64,000 nt of DNA from an uncultured Ignavibacteriota bacterium (lineage in GTDB: Bacteria > Bacteroidota > Ignavibacteria > UBA10030 > UBA8401): positions 55,123 through 119,122 of the forward strand of contig CAISDA010000044.1 in the NCBI GenBank assembly GCA_903884005.1. Reading direction: 5' to 3'. A program made the translations under genes and the position numbers. Below are positions 1 through 9,816 of this stretch, piece after piece (within the stretch, counting starts at the first letter, position 1; each line of letters starts with the position of its first letter). The notes under the pieces were generated by a model. That model saw only the letters and a list, made by a program, of their open reading frames with translations, was not told where the DNA came from and ran no database searches.

Positions 1-157
1 GAATAACCACTCGGCGTCCATCTGGTTGCTTGCCAACTGTTACGAGAAAAAAGGGATGACCGCCAAAGCACGAGAGACGTATCAATGGCTGCTGAAGGCC
101 GATCCGAACGGCAGGCGCGCGGACGCAGCAAATAAAAAAATAAAAGAGCTACAGTGA
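1..157 (+). CDS. C-terminal end of a TPR-like protein (partial)
   Basis: This is the last 51 codons of a gene that begins before the window; the reading frame opens at base 2 and ends at the TGA at 155-157. The peptide reads NNHSASIWLLANCYEKKG and continues with ARETYQWLLKADPNG, the paired-helix pattern of a tetratricopeptide repeat. TPR helices normally mediate protein contacts, so a scaffold or assembly role is possible, but the rest of the protein is outside the window. Its 3' end overlaps the 3' end of the convergent trmO-like gene by 9 bp. Confidence 0.6.
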   Translation, partial: NNHSASIWLLANCYEKKGMTAKARETYQWLLKADPNGRRADAANKKIKELQ

Positions 158-973
158 GGCGCGGATATAGCGGAGGTGAAGTTCTTTGTCGTGATAGTTG
201 TCGTGTGCAGCATCCGCAATTTCCTCGGAACTGTACCCTGATCTGATCTCCCTGACGGTTACTTTTTTTCCTTCGACACAAACGCTATATGCAATTCTCC
301 ACGTCCTGTATGCCAGCACGAACCCATCCTCCGTGACCGAGATCCTTTTTCTCGATGCATCGGTCGGCTCGAACTCGAGCTGCAGACGGGCAAAATTCTG
401 CAGGCTCATCTGCGCATTGTCCTTGAGCCAACCGCACTGCTTTGCCGCCTCAGGCGCAAATTCCACCTCATACATATGTTCAACACCGCTTTGTACCCAC
501 CCTGTCTCTGCATTCGGAAACGAATCCGAATAGGGAAGATACGGTTTAATGTCGATGACGGGAGAGCCGTCCAGTATGTCTGACTCTGCGATATAGATCT
601 TCAACTTCGCGATCTCGATGAGTTTGACGCAGCTCATGCCGATCTGGTTCGGACGGTAGGGTGCTCGTGTCGCAAAGACGCCGACTTTCTTTCGTGTGTG
701 TCTCGGCGGACTCACCAGCGGCTTCCAATTATGGTTCAAATGAAATTGGTAGAGCACCCAGATCCTCCCGAATCCGTTCAAGTGCCTCAACGCCTGGTCG
801 AAATTTGAATTTGGCAGCAGTTCAATGACCGACACGCGGTCGCCGGCCAAAATCCCCTGACGCGGTGTTTCGTATCTGTACACAAGATCGGAGTGAACGA
901 TACCGATCGGTTGAATAATGAAATCTTCGGTTTTCATGGTTGTATTCTGAGTTCCCTTATACTTCGTTATCAT
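149..973 (-). CDS. trmO: TrmO-type tRNA (t6A37) methyltransferase (TsaA/YaeB family)
   Basis: The protein carries the TsaA/UPF0066 signature: PIGIVHS near the N-terminus, ETPRQG, a central FGRIWVLYQFH stretch, and RAPYRPNQIGMS. The family uses S-adenosylmethionine to N6-methylate threonylcarbamoyl-adenosine-37 in tRNAs that read ACY codons. At 274 residues it matches the longer family members with a C-terminal extension. Two starts are possible. The first ATG (973) overlaps the stop of the upstream LRR gene as ATGA, suggesting translational coupling. The ATG at 937 (MKTEDF) fits the usual family N-terminus better. Function is assigned by family and the start is uncertain. Confidence 0.85.
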   Translation of the reverse strand: MITKYKGTQNTTMKTEDFIIQPIGIVHSDLVYRYETPRQGILAGDRVSVIELLPNSNFDQALRHLNGFGRIWVLYQFHLNHNWKPLVSPPRHTRKKVGVFATRAPYRPNQIGMSCVKLIEIAKLKIYIAESDILDGSPVIDIKPYLPYSDSFPNAETGWVQSGVEHMYEVEFAPEAAKQCGWLKDNAQMSLQNFARLQLEFEPTDASRKRISVTEDGFVLAYRTWRIAYSVCVEGKKVTVREIRSGYSSEEIADAAHDNYHDKELHLRYIRASL

Positions 974-1869
974 CGTATGACCATCACGCCGTTTCGGACC
1001 AGCACCGCGATGTGCGCCTCGGGTATTGTATTGCCGACGATGTTCACGTATTCAAGCCGTTCCAGTTCGAACAGCGGCGACAGATCGCTGATTGTGTTGT
1101 TCGAGAGATCGACGATGCGAAGGTGCTTCAAATAGCTCAGTGCGTCGATATAGCCGATGTGGTTGTCCGAACAATACAGTTCGGTTAATCGATCGAGATG
1201 TGCGAGTTCGGAAATATCGATGATGGCATTGTTCGAAAGATCGAGCGTAAGAAGATCTTTGCAGTAGCGAATGCCGTCGAGATCGGTGATTTCGTATCCC
1301 GAAAGCTCGAGAGTGTCTATATCTTCCAGGTAGTGGACGGGCAATTCTATTATTTCCGGCCCATAGATGATGCGCTTGAACACGGAAAAGAAATCGGTAT
1401 CCGCCGCCGCATTCCCAAACTCGTCAGGTTCCGTTTCATCGGCACCGATATCCGATTCACCGTCTTCATTCCGATACGTGAAACCATCCGCAGTCGAGTC
1501 CCATGCGTATTGTTCGGTGCTTGCCGTGTCCGCCGTCGGTCTGACGACAAGTGTTGGTACGAATTCCAAAACAGGGACGATGTGCATGTACCGGTTCAGC
1601 CGATTGGCATCATGCGCCGCGTACAATTTTTCGATCTCGGCGAGGTGGTGGTTGATCCTGTCGGGATGGTAGATCATCATCAATGTATAAAAGGCCTTCG
1701 TCGACGTTTCCTCTTTCTCATGCGTATACCCGGCCACTATGTTCATGATCTCATGAATGGCAGCGTATTGCTTGTTCTGATGCAAATGTATGATCTTCGC
1801 GGTGATCGTGTGAAGGTGATCGAGCGTATAGCAGGATCGTAATTTTTTATGGAGCTGCGTGATGGTCAT
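970..1869 (-). CDS. Leucine-rich-repeat protein of unknown function
   Basis: The protein has 299 residues. The C-terminal 110 or so residues contain about five LRR units of the bacterial 22-residue type, such as LLTLDLSNNAIIDISELAHL and LRIVDLSNNTISDLSPLFEL, each with the LxxLxLxxN core. The N-terminal half is helical and acidic with no recognised motif; it includes a stretch YTLMMIYHPDR that only loosely resembles a J-domain HPD and should not be over-read. No signal peptide is seen. It overlaps the trmO-like gene by 4 bp and probably shares its transcript. LRRs are protein-binding modules, but the partner is unknown. Confidence 0.7.
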   Translation of the reverse strand: MTITQLHKKLRSCYTLDHLHTITAKIIHLHQNKQYAAIHEIMNIVAGYTHEKEETSTKAFYTLMMIYHPDRINHHLAEIEKLYAAHDANRLNRYMHIVPVLEFVPTLVVRPTADTASTEQYAWDSTADGFTYRNEDGESDIGADETEPDEFGNAAADTDFFSVFKRIIYGPEIIELPVHYLEDIDTLELSGYEITDLDGIRYCKDLLTLDLSNNAIIDISELAHLDRLTELYCSDNHIGYIDALSYLKHLRIVDLSNNTISDLSPLFELERLEYVNIVGNTIPEAHIAVLVRNGVMVIR

Positions 1870-2258
1870 GCGGGTTGGAGTGCATCTCTCATATGAAAAA
1901 AATGTGATTGACCTGCCATGAAAGTTAGAAAAGGGGACTCATAAAGTCAACGCGGTGCGATGGTCTTGGGTTCTTCGAAAGCGGAAAAGCGAACGCCGGC
2001 TCCGTCCATGCCGTCTAATCCCGGGCAAGCGGCGGATTGCAGTCAGTTCGTCCCTTCGAATGAAGGCCACAATGTTTGCACAGAATGAATTTCATCCTCG
2101 CAAAAATATATGGTAATGTCTTGTTCCTCCTGCACTGTCCACACGTTGGTGAGCCGGGAGATCGGTGTGATCCTACGCCAATTTTTTTTGAGATCGCTGT
2201 CTCAAAAGCCGATAGTGAGGGCGCCCATACCAGGCAAAGTGCCGGGACCGAAAAACCA
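1870..2258. other. Intergenic stretch without recognisable genes
   Basis: About 390 bp separate the LRR gene from the glycosyltransferase remnant. I see no convincing coding frame, tRNA-like fold or strong terminator. The part next to 2259 may be decayed sequence of the truncated glycosyltransferase gene or of a lost neighbour. Confidence 0.4.
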
Positions 2259-3110
2259 TTATGTTCCGCTGAGGCATAAGGTATGGGGCAGGCGGAGCGT
2301 GCCTCCGGTGTTTGTTGTCACTGCAGCTGTGATGCCGAGCGCCTGGCTGTAGCGTTCCATCACTGGCGGACGAAGTATCGGCAGGCCGATGGGGACACTG
2401 ATGAGTCCGCCTGTAACGATTACGCCCGTGACAACGGCGCGAAACACTGTGCGCACGCGGCCGGTGCCGATGGATTCAAGCACCACTGCGCCGGCACCGA
2501 TCATCGCGGGATACATGGGGCCGAGGTAATAGGCTTTGCCATGCAAAAGAAACAACACGGTGAATGCACCGACGAATGTCCATCCGAGTATGCGATACTG
2601 TGAATACCGTCGCCAAGACAGCAAGGCAATGATGCCGGTGAGTGCAACTACGCAGGAGACGCCAAGAATGAAAAATTGGCCGGTCACAAAACCGAGCCAC
2701 GAGACATGCACGAGCTGCACCGATTGAAGATTTTCAATCTGCGCGGTGACCGGAAAACCCAAACTGATCTGTCCGACAATGCTCGGCAGACCGATGAGCA
2801 GCGTGAGCGCCAGTGCGATCCACGGCCATCGGGTCATGAGGAGCCAGCGTTCAGCCGTTGCGAGCAAACCGATGAAGACACCGAAACCGAAGAAGAGTAT
2901 GCTGAACTTTGTCAGCAGGCCGAACCCCATGACAATTCCGATGGCGATCCACCATCGATTCTCACTGCCCTGACGCCACCGAAGAAGACACCACATACCA
3001 CATGTCCACCAGAGTTGGTCGAATAGAACAGGATGGAAAAAGGTGCCGGGGCGCAGAAAGATGACAGGCAGCAGCATGGCAAGAGCTGCAAGGATATTCG
3101 CGGTCGCTGA
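2259..3110 (-). pseudogene. Truncated GT39/ArnT-like membrane glycosyltransferase remnant
   Basis: The frame encodes several hydrophobic helices with patterns typical of the middle of family-39 glycosyltransferases (dolichyl-phosphate-mannose:protein mannosyltransferase type): LLPVIFLRPGTFFHPVLFDQLWW, GIVMGFGLLTKFSILFFGFG and KAYYLGPMYPAMIGAGAV. The family usually has about 500 residues and an acidic catalytic motif in the first periplasmic loop. Here the open frame is only 272 residues from its first ATG. Homology-like sequence (NILAALA) extends upstream of that ATG to a TGA near 3119, exactly where a dispersed palindromic repeat begins. The C-terminus also stops early, after LRLPH. I read it as a gene fragment cut at both ends, not an active enzyme. 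Confidence 0.6.
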
Positions 3111-3117
3111 CTCGTCT

Positions 3118-3166
3118 CATTGTAGGGCGAGATGTTATCTCGCCCGCTCGAGCGAAGCGGTGCGAG
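3118..3166 (+). repeat. Dispersed palindromic repeat, copy A
   Basis: The core is GGCGAGATGTTATCTCGCC (8-bp stem, 3-base loop), preceded by CATTGTAG and followed after a short variable segment by GCGAAGCGGTGCGAG. It matches copy B at 6264-6311 in opposite orientation almost end to end, and copy C at 9341-9379. It lies at the broken 5' end of the GT39 remnant. Confidence 0.75.
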
Positions 3167-3249
3167 GTGCTCGGGAGTTGTCGCCATTTTCATTATATTG
3201 GATAACACATGACTGCAATGCCTCTATCACAGAATGCGGGACGAAAACG

Positions 3250-3915
3250 ATGACCATAAAAGCCATTATTACAGGATCCACCGGCATGGTGGGCGAGGGA
3301 GTGCTTCACGAATGTCTGCAGCATAAGGACGTAGAGTCTGTCCTGGTGATCAACCGTCGGCCGTGCGGCGTGCAACACGCGAAACTCAGGGAGATCATAC
3401 TCAGGGATTTTTCATCATTCACCGGCATCGAACAGGAACTCATAGGATATAATGCCGCATTTTTCTGCATGGGAGTGTCGTCTATCGGATTGAAGGAGGA
3501 GGAATATCGCCGCCTCACATACGACCTGACGATGGCGCTGGCGCGCCCGTTGTCGCGCGTGAATCCGGGAATGTCGATCTGTTACGTATCGGGGGTCGGC
3601 ACGGACGGCACAGAGCAAGGCCGCAGCATGTGGGCACGCGTCAAAGGGAAAACGGAAAATGATCTGATGAAGCTGCCGTTCAGGCAGGCGTTCATGTTCC
3701 GTCCCGGATATATTCAGCCGACGCCGGGCCTGAAGCACACCTATAGTTTGTACAAAGTGTTGAGTCCGCTCTATCCAATGTTTAAGATGGTTTTCCCCAA
3801 CTATGTCTGCACATTGAATGAACTTGGGACTGCGATGATCAATGCTGTCGGTACGGGATACGAAAAGCAGGCCATAGAGGTGCGGGATATCATACAACTC
3901 GCGCATCGGCCATAA
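3250..3915 (+). CDS. NAD(P)-binding Rossmann-fold oxidoreductase (HTATIP2/epimerase-like)
   Basis: The protein has 221 residues from the ATG at 3250, which follows GGGACG at about -12. The open frame extends upstream, but that part has no family character. The N-terminus KAIITGSTGMVGEGVL is a classic nucleotide-binding GxxGxxG turn of short NAD(P)-dependent epimerase/dehydratase proteins. CYVSGVGTDG and ARVKGKTENDL resemble the Ser and YxxxK catalytic region, although the usual Tyr is replaced (RVKGK). The profile fits the small HTATIP2/YwnB-like group. The substrate is unknown. The gene is monocistronic and convergent with copA. Confidence 0.75.
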   Translation: MTIKAIITGSTGMVGEGVLHECLQHKDVESVLVINRRPCGVQHAKLREIILRDFSSFTGIEQELIGYNAAFFCMGVSSIGLKEEEYRRLTYDLTMALARPLSRVNPGMSICYVSGVGTDGTEQGRSMWARVKGKTENDLMKLPFRQAFMFRPGYIQPTPGLKHTYSLYKVLSPLYPMFKMVFPNYVCTLNELGTAMINAVGTGYEKQAIEVRDIIQLAHRP

Positions 3916-3922
3916 AGCCGGA

Positions 3923-3940
3923 AGCCGCCGGGAAGCGGCT
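3923..3940. terminator. Possible weak hairpin between convergent genes
   Basis: AGCCGC and GCGGCT form a short stem around a 6-base loop in the 57-bp gap between two convergent genes. There is no T-run, so termination is doubtful. Confidence 0.25.
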
Positions 3941-3972
3941 CAGGCACGGTTCCCCAAAACATGATACCACAC

Positions 3973-6225
3973 TTACATCCGCACCTGCTTCAGCCGTAAT
4001 GAATTCGACACGACGGAGACTGAGCTGAACGCCATTGCCGCCGCAGCAAACATCGGGTTCAGGAGACCGAACGCCGCCAGTGGAATGCCGATGATATTGT
4101 AGATGAACGCCCAGAAGAGATTCTGCTGTATCGTGCGCATGGTCATCTTGGACAAATGGATCGCTGAAGCCACGCCGTGCAGATCGCTGTGCATCAATGT
4201 GATGCCCGCGGCCGCCATGGCGACATCAGTGCCGCTCCCCATGGCGATGCCGACATCCGCCTGCGCGAGCGCAGGGGCGTCGTTAATGCCGTCTCCCGCC
4301 ATTGTCACGATCTTCCCCTCAGCCTGAAGGGCCTTCACATGCATCGCCTTATCCTGCGGCAGGACGCCGGCGATCACCCGGTCGATCCCGACCGTCTGCG
4401 CGATCGCGCGTGCTGTGAGCATCGTGTCTCCCGTGATCATCACTACTTCCAATCCCATCGCCTTCATCTGCTCCACGGCGTGCTTCGACGACGGCTTTAT
4501 CGTATCGGCCAGGGCAAGGACCCCCGCAAGGGCATTGTCGACGGCAATGAAGATGGCTGTCTTGCCTTCGGATGCGAGGCGCCCGGCTGTCTCTTCGCCG
4601 CCGTTTGCCTCGACTCCATATTCGCGCATCAGCGCAAGGCTGCCTGCAGCGATCGTTTTCCCGCCGATCATTCCTGTGACTCCAAGTCCGGTGGAGGAAT
4701 GGAATTGTTCAACCTCGCCTGGCGAGGCTCCCTGCGTACGGGCGTATGCAACGATCGCCTGCGCCAACGGATGTTCGGACTTATGCTCAATCGATGCCGC
4801 ATACCCAAGCAGCATCGCTTCATTCATTTCTCCGAACGGATGACAATCCGTTACGGCTGGCTTTCCTTCTGTGATCGTTCCCGTCTTGTCGAGGACGATG
4901 GTCGTTGTTCTTTGCGCGAGTTCCAGGCTCTCGGCATTCCTGATGAGAATCCCTCTGGATGCACCCAAACCCGTGCCGACCACGATCGCTGTCGGTGTCG
5001 CAAGTCCCAGGGCGCAGGGGCAGGCGATGATGAGCACGGCAATGAAATTGATCATGGATGCGGAGAAGGCGAGCCCGCCGAGCACGTACCATCCGGCGAA
5101 TGTCATCACTGCAATGCCGATGACGACAGGCACAAAGACGCCGGCGATCGAATCGGCGAGTGTTTGAATGGCTGCTTTGGAGCCCTGCGCATCCTCGACC
5201 AGTTTGATGATCTGGGCGATCACGGTTTCGCTTCCCACCGCTGTTGCCCGGTATTCGATGCTTCCGTTCATGTTGATCGTGCCGCCGATGACATTCGCTC
5301 CGGCGGATTTATCGACAGGCATGCTTTCGCCGGTGATCATCGATTCATCGATGGATGTTTGTCCTGATGTTACGATTCCGTCGACGGGAATCTTCTCTCC
5401 GGGCCTGACGGTGAGCATGTCCTCGTGGAGAACCTGTGAAATAGCAATGACAAGTTCCTTTCCACCTCGTACGACGTGCGCCGTCTTTGGCTGAAGGCCC
5501 ATTAATTTCTTGATCGCATTGCCCGTGCTCATCTTCGCTTTGGCCTCGAGCATGCGTCCGAGCAGGATGAGCGTGACGATCGTGACTGACGTATCGAAAT
5601 ACATATGGGACGATGGATCGGACACCTGGAGCGCTTCGGGAAACAGCACGACGACAGCACTGAAGAGATAGGCTGTGCCGGTGCCGATGGCCACTAATGT
5701 GTTCATATCGGCTGATCCGTGCAGGCCGATCTTCCATGACGCAGCATAGAAACGCCTGCCCGACACAGCAAGGACGAGCGTTGCCGCCAGGAAAAGAAGT
5801 GTGTTGATGCTGTGCATGGACAGAGGCGATGCGGTCATGAACCAGTCCGTCATGCTCGTCATGCTGAGCGCCATGACGGGCACGGTGATACTCAGGGCAA
5901 AAATAAATTCCTTCTTCAGGCGGAGATACGCAACTTCCTGCGCCGACAGCGCGGGTTCGCCGGCGTCGGCGGCATCATGGCCGATTGCCGCCGGGGGTGG
6001 GACGACGAGCGTGTATCCCGCTTCATCGACCGCGGTTGTCAATGCCGCCAGGCTTGTCTTCGACGTGTCGAATGTGAGGGCAACATGCTCTGTGGCAAAA
6101 TTGACGTTTGCGATCTCGACTCCGTCGATTTTTTTTAATGTCTTCTCGACGCGCGCCACGCAGCTTGCGCATGTCATGCCCTCGACGGGAAGTGTCACTG
6201 TTTGTATCGTGTCGTTTACAGCCAT
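3973..6225 (-). CDS. copA: Copper-exporting P1B-type ATPase
   Basis: A heavy-metal P-type ATPase of about 750 residues that pumps Cu(I)/Ag(I) across the inner membrane. There is one N-terminal HMA domain (GMTCASC near residue 20). The membrane CPC motif ([15 protein letters not shown]) is near residue 400, the phosphorylation loop [10 protein letters not shown] near 447, the [12 protein letters not shown] motif follows, and [10 protein letters not shown] is near 647. The last membrane helices carry the YN and MAFSS residues typical of Cu(I) transporters. The ATG at 6225 is chosen over the one at 6243 because AAGGGA lies 4 bases upstream of it. The Cus efflux genes 1.7 kb further on, in the same orientation, support a copper/silver role. 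Confidence 0.95.
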   Translation of the reverse strand: MAVNDTIQTVTLPVEGMTCASCVARVEKTLKKIDGVEIANVNFATEHVALTFDTSKTSLAALTTAVDEAGYTLVVPPPAAIGHDAADAGEPALSAQEVAYLRLKKEFIFALSITVPVMALSMTSMTDWFMTASPLSMHSINTLLFLAATLVLAVSGRRFYAASWKIGLHGSADMNTLVAIGTGTAYLFSAVVVLFPEALQVSDPSSHMYFDTSVTIVTLILLGRMLEAKAKMSTGNAIKKLMGLQPKTAHVVRGGKELVIAISQVLHEDMLTVRPGEKIPVDGIVTSGQTSIDESMITGESMPVDKSAGANVIGGTINMNGSIEYRATAVGSETVIAQIIKLVEDAQGSKAAIQTLADSIAGVFVPVVIGIAVMTFAGWYVLGGLAFSASMINFIAVLIIACPCALGLATPTAIVVGTGLGASRGILIRNAESLELAQRTTTIVLDKTGTITEGKPAVTDCHPFGEMNEAMLLGYAASIEHKSEHPLAQAIVAYARTQGASPGEVEQFHSSTGLGVTGMIGGKTIAAGSLALMREYGVEANGGEETAGRLASEGKTAIFIAVDNALAGVLALADTIKPSSKHAVEQMKAMGLEVVMITGDTMLTARAIAQTVGIDRVIAGVLPQDKAMHVKALQAEGKIVTMAGDGINDAPALAQADVGIAMGSGTDVAMAAAGITLMHSDLHGVASAIHLSKMTMRTIQQNLFWAFIYNIIGIPLAAFGLLNPMFAAAAMAFSSVSVVSNSLRLKQVRM

Positions 6226-6263
6226 TGTATCCCTTCGCTTCACTCACTAGTAACGTACAGAAA

Positions 6264-6311
6264 CTCGCACCGCTTCGCGGTACAGGCGAGATAACATCTC
6301 GCCCTACAATG
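6264..6311 (-). repeat. Dispersed palindromic repeat, copy B
   Basis: Inverted relative to copy A. It contains the same CATTGTAG flank, the same GGCGAGATGTTATCTCGCC hairpin and the same GCGAAGCGGTGCGAG tail; only 5 or 6 bases between hairpin and tail differ. It lies just upstream of copA. Confidence 0.75.
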
Positions 6312-6482
6312 CTGCGTCTGCGAAATGGGCATTTTCATGCTGGGTGGTGAATCCCACATTCATGAACGCTACAAAAAATCTTCGCGTACCGACGTCGTTT
6401 GGATCAAAATTCGTGACGGCGTCGGAATGATAACCTTGGAATGCTGACCGGAATACACTGAACAACGCGTTCCAATCGAGCA

Positions 6483-7814
6483 TTACAAAAGATTGCTCGC
6501 GAGTTCCGCCAGTTTGGACCGCTCTCCTTTTTCCAGCGTGATGTGCGCGTAGAGCGGCTGGCCCTTCATTTTTTCGATGAGGTAGCTCATGCCGTTCGAC
6601 GAGCTGTCGAGATAGGGATGATCGATCTGGAAGATATCGCCGGTGAACACGACCTTCGTTCCTTCACCCGCGCGCGTGATGATCGTCTTCACTTCGTGCG
6701 GCGTAAGGTTCTGTGCTTCGTCCACGATGAAGAAGACTTTCACGAGGCTGCGGCCGCGAATGTAGGTGAGCGGCTCGACCACGAGCTTTTCCTCTTCGAT
6801 GAACTTGGCTACCGTCGGCGCTTTCGAGTCGATCTCGACATACTGGTGCTGTATCACTCCCAAATTATCGAAGAGCGGCTGCATATACGGATTGAGCTTC
6901 GCCTGCACGTCGCCCGGAAGAAATCCGATGTCCTTGTTGCTCAGCGGAACGATCGGGCGTGCGACAAATATCTGCCTGTATGCCTTGCGGCGTTCAAGCG
7001 CTGCAGCAAGCGCCAGGAGCGTCTTGCCCGTTCCCGCTTTTCCCGAGATGGTGACAAGCTGCGCGTCGTTGTTCATGAGCGCGTGAAGGGCGAAGATCTG
7101 CTCGGCGTTCCGCGGTGTGATGCCGTATGCGGTCGACTTGTCCACGCGCATGAGTTTTTTTCGCGCCGCATTATAGGTGACGAGCACGGACTGCTGCCGG
7201 TTGCGAAGGATGAAGTACTCGTTGGGTATGAGCGGCGAACCGGATTCGAGCGCTGAGGCGTCTATCTCGAACGGCGCATGGTGGAATCTGTCGATCAGGT
7301 CGGAGGAAATATTTTCAAGGATCTCGTGGCCGGTGTAGAGCGAGGTGATATCCTTCACCTGATCGCTCAGGTAGTCCTGCGCGAGCAGGCCGACCGACTT
7401 GGCTTTCATGCGCAGGTTCACGTCCTTCGAGACGAGTATGACCTGCTTCGCCTTCTGATCTTTGAACACCTGATAGGCAATGTTGAGTATGTGATGGTCG
7501 GGCTTTTCGCGCGAAAAATTGAGCCTGAGGTCGGCATGAAATTCACGTTCGAGCTTGATGCTGATCCTGCCGAGCCCCGCGCCGATCTGTACTCCGGCCG
7601 TGAAGAGCGAGTCTCCGCTCAACAGGTCGAGCGAACGCGTGAATTCGCGCGCATGATAATTGAGTACTTCCTTGCCTTTTTTGAATTGATCGAGCTCTTC
7701 CAGCACCGTCACCGGAATGACGATATCGTTCTCTTCAAATTGATAGATGCAGGAACTGTCGTGAAGAATTACATTGGTGTCGAGGACGAAAATTTTCTTT
7801 CGTTTGCTTCTCAT
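6483..7814 (-). CDS. PIN domain-PhoH-like ATPase (YlaK/PhoH2 type)
   Basis: A two-domain protein of 443 residues. The N-terminal PIN ribonuclease domain starts [13 protein letters not shown] and has further acidic positions (VLEELDQFK). The C-terminal PhoH domain has Walker A GKAGTGKT and Walker [14 protein letters not shown], followed by [13 protein letters not shown]-PhoH proteins of other bacteria are reported to couple RNA unwinding to ribonuclease activity; their cellular role is not well settled. The start is supported by AGGAGGAG about 6 bases upstream. It is transcribed alone and has no evident link to the flanking copper genes. Confidence 0.88.
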   Translation of the reverse strand: MRSKRKKIFVLDTNVILHDSSCIYQFEENDIVIPVTVLEELDQFKKGKEVLNYHAREFTRSLDLLSGDSLFTAGVQIGAGLGRISIKLEREFHADLRLNFSREKPDHHILNIAYQVFKDQKAKQVILVSKDVNLRMKAKSVGLLAQDYLSDQVKDITSLYTGHEILENISSDLIDRFHHAPFEIDASALESGSPLIPNEYFILRNRQQSVLVTYNAARKKLMRVDKSTAYGITPRNAEQIFALHALMNNDAQLVTISGKAGTGKTLLALAAALERRKAYRQIFVARPIVPLSNKDIGFLPGDVQAKLNPYMQPLFDNLGVIQHQYVEIDSKAPTVAKFIEEEKLVVEPLTYIRGRSLVKVFFIVDEAQNLTPHEVKTIITRAGEGTKVVFTGDIFQIDHPYLDSSSNGMSYLIEKMKGQPLYAHITLEKGERSKLAELASNLL

Positions 7815-7915
7815 CGTGTCTCCTCCTGTCGTGTATGAATCACGCCTGATGCTATGAGCAATATAGAGTCCATGCCGCCCAAAAGCAATGATAGCGTCTG
7901 AAATCGTTCTTCCGC

Positions 7916-9235
7916 TTAGATCCCGCCGTGGCGGGACGTCAGTTGGCTCTCTGAATCGATCAGGTATCCGCCGTCGCTGACCACGATATCGCCCTGCCGC
8001 AGGCCGTGAGTGATCTCGTACTTTCCATCGAAACGCATTCCTAAGCCCACATCCCGCGATTCAAACCGGTTCACGCTTGTCTCCACATATACGATGTTGC
8101 GCTTGCCTGTGACAAGCACTGCACTCACCGGCACTGTCAACCCCATGCCGCGTGCCTGCCTGAAGATCGTCTCGGTGTATGTATTTGGCTTCAGTGCACC
8201 AGAATTGTTATTGACCGTCATGCGCACTTGTACCGTCCGCGATTGCGGATTCACAACGGGAGAGATGAACGAGATCATAACGGGCAATGCGCTGCTGGGA
8301 GTGTTCTGCAGTTGCACGGATGCCTTGTCGCCGACTCTGAGCCTGCCGGCGTCAGTTTCGGATACTTCGGCAACATTCCATAATGAAGATATATCCGAAA
8401 TTTCAAAAAGCGGAAGGCCTTCGGAGATATAGATGCCCTCCACGATTTTTTTCTCGACGACAGTGCCCGAAGCGGGGGAATGATACGTAAACAAAAGCGC
8501 TCCGTGTTCGGTCTTTTCAAGCGTCCGGATCTGGTCGTCTGTGAAGCCGAAGAGCTGCAGCTTCGATCGGGCGGCGGATACAAACGTCATCGATTCTTGA
8601 GATGCTGCGCGATCGGCCTGGAGTTTCGATTGTGCGGCAGACAATAGCGTCGACTGAGCATCTGCGTTGGAGAGATCCGGCCGGTTGTCCGATCGTGCGC
8701 TGCCAATACTGCCGGCGCCGTCGTTACGATATGCCTGCAGGTATTCATTCTCCGCCTGCACGATGTCGGGACAGTAGACATCGAACAGCGCCTGGCCCTT
8801 TCGCACCGCCGTGCCGACTGCCGTCACATGCAACTTCTCGATGCGGCCGCTGAAACGCGCGCTGATGATTATTTTATTCGGTTCGGGAATTTCCAGTGTT
8901 CCGAACGCGCGTACCGTCTGTCCAATGGGCTCCAGCCGGACTGTAACTGTTGCCACATTTGCCAGCTGCCGGCCGCGTTCGTTCACCGTCACTGCGGCTG
9001 TGTCCAGCGTTCGTTCACCGCCGCTGTTCGATACTTTCACAAGGTCCATATGGCAGATCGGACATTGACCGGGCTTGTCGGCGCGAACCTGCGGATGCAT
9101 CGGGCACGTATACAATTCTTCGGCCTGCGCAACGGCCGTGCTGTCGCCATGGCCCGAGCGGCCCGCAGCCGGTTTTGTGCAGGACGCGAGACCGAATGCA
9201 ATGACGAGCGAGAGAGACATCAGTAGTGTTTTCAT
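7916..9235 (-). CDS. cusB: RND efflux periplasmic adaptor with N-terminal metal-binding domain (CusB-like)
   Basis: A lipoprotein adaptor of about 439 residues. It starts [10 protein letters not shown] and has a lipobox-like LASC with Cys at residue 19, so it should be anchored to a membrane facing the periplasm. Next comes a heavy-metal-binding module (YTCPMHPQV...CPICHMDLV, about residues 42-70). A membrane-fusion core follows, with a barrel-sandwich hybrid ([13 protein letters not shown]), an alpha-hairpin and beta-barrel domains. In the Cus system the adaptor links the CusA pump to CusC and hands over Cu(I)/Ag(I). It is the last gene of the cusA-cusC-HMBD-cusB block. The upstream ATG at 9262 would spoil the signal peptide. 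Confidence 0.9.
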   Translation of the reverse strand: MKTLLMSLSLVIAFGLASCTKPAAGRSGHGDSTAVAQAEELYTCPMHPQVRADKPGQCPICHMDLVKVSNSGGERTLDTAAVTVNERGRQLANVATVTVRLEPIGQTVRAFGTLEIPEPNKIIISARFSGRIEKLHVTAVGTAVRKGQALFDVYCPDIVQAENEYLQAYRNDGAGSIGSARSDNRPDLSNADAQSTLLSAAQSKLQADRAASQESMTFVSAARSKLQLFGFTDDQIRTLEKTEHGALLFTYHSPASGTVVEKKIVEGIYISEGLPLFEISDISSLWNVAEVSETDAGRLRVGDKASVQLQNTPSSALPVMISFISPVVNPQSRTVQVRMTVNNNSGALKPNTYTETIFRQARGMGLTVPVSAVLVTGKRNIVYVETSVNRFESRDVGLGMRFDGKYEITHGLRQGDIVVSDGGYLIDSESQLTSRHGGI

Positions 9236-9340
9236 AATTATTCTTTTCGCATTCGTGAACATGATGGATGACCGCCGTCTTAAAAAAATATTTGTAACTC
9301 AACCGAAACATCATCGACGCATCTGTCGGGCGAAATGGTG

Positions 9341-9379
9341 TTTCGCGAGAGGGCGAGCTAACAGCTCGCCCTACAATAC
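9341..9379 (-). repeat. Dispersed palindromic repeat, copy C (compensated stem)
   Basis: Read on the minus strand this is ATTGTAGG followed by GGCGAGCTGTTAGCTCGCC. Relative to copies A and B one stem pair has changed from A-T to C-G on both sides, so pairing is kept. It lies between cusB and the small metal-binding gene. Confidence 0.7.
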
Positions 9380-9419
9380 GACATTACCAGGGAGCACGTT
9401 GAGTTGTTGCGAAAAATCT

Positions 9420-9779
9420 TCATGACGATTTCTTTTTGACAAGGGCCATTTTGCATTTCGGACACGTGCCCGGCGCGTTCGATGTGACATCCGGATGCAT
9501 GGGGCATGCGTAGGCATCCGGGGCTTTCGTTGACGACTTGTCGTCGGCCGCGGCTGTCGCCGGTTTTTTCTTGTCTTTTTTAACGAGGTCCATTTTGCAT
9601 TTCGGACATATGCCCGGCTTCGACGATGTGACGTCCGGATGCATGGGGCAGGTATAGGCCACTTTTACATGGGACGCCTTCGCTGTTTCCTGCGCAGGTA
9701 TTTTTTTTGACTGGGACTGGCTCTGTACCGATGACGCGAGGAATGCACAGAGTGCGAACAGAACGATTACTGCTTTCAT
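9420..9779 (-). CDS. Exported protein with two heavy-metal-binding (HMBD) modules
   Basis: The ATG at 9779 follows AAGGAG 6 bases upstream and gives a 119-residue protein; the longer frame to 9836 lacks support. A cleavable signal peptide (MKAVIVLFALCAFLASSVQSQ) is followed by two near-identical modules, YTCPMHPDV...CPKCKMDLVKK and YACPMHPDV...CPKCKMALVKK, joined by a Lys/Ala-rich linker. The same CPMHP...CPxCxM module sits at the N-terminus of the CusB-like protein next door. It therefore probably buffers or delivers Cu(I)/Ag(I) in the periplasm, in the manner of CusF but with an unrelated fold. The role is inferred from motif and neighbours. Confidence 0.8.
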   Translation of the reverse strand: MKAVIVLFALCAFLASSVQSQSQSKKIPAQETAKASHVKVAYTCPMHPDVTSSKPGICPKCKMDLVKKDKKKPATAAADDKSSTKAPDAYACPMHPDVTSNAPGTCPKCKMALVKKKSS

Positions 9780-9816
9780 GGTATTCTCCTTCGTTATTAT
9801 GTGTGTGTGAACAACG

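Noticed and set aside
1198..1842. 214-codon open frame on the plus strand
   Set aside because: It lies fully opposite the LRR gene, mirrors its codon pattern and has no recognisable motif; treated as a shadow frame.
970..1869. J-domain in the LRR protein (YHPDR)
   Set aside because: The HPD-like triplet lacks the surrounding helix II/III pattern of DnaJ domains.
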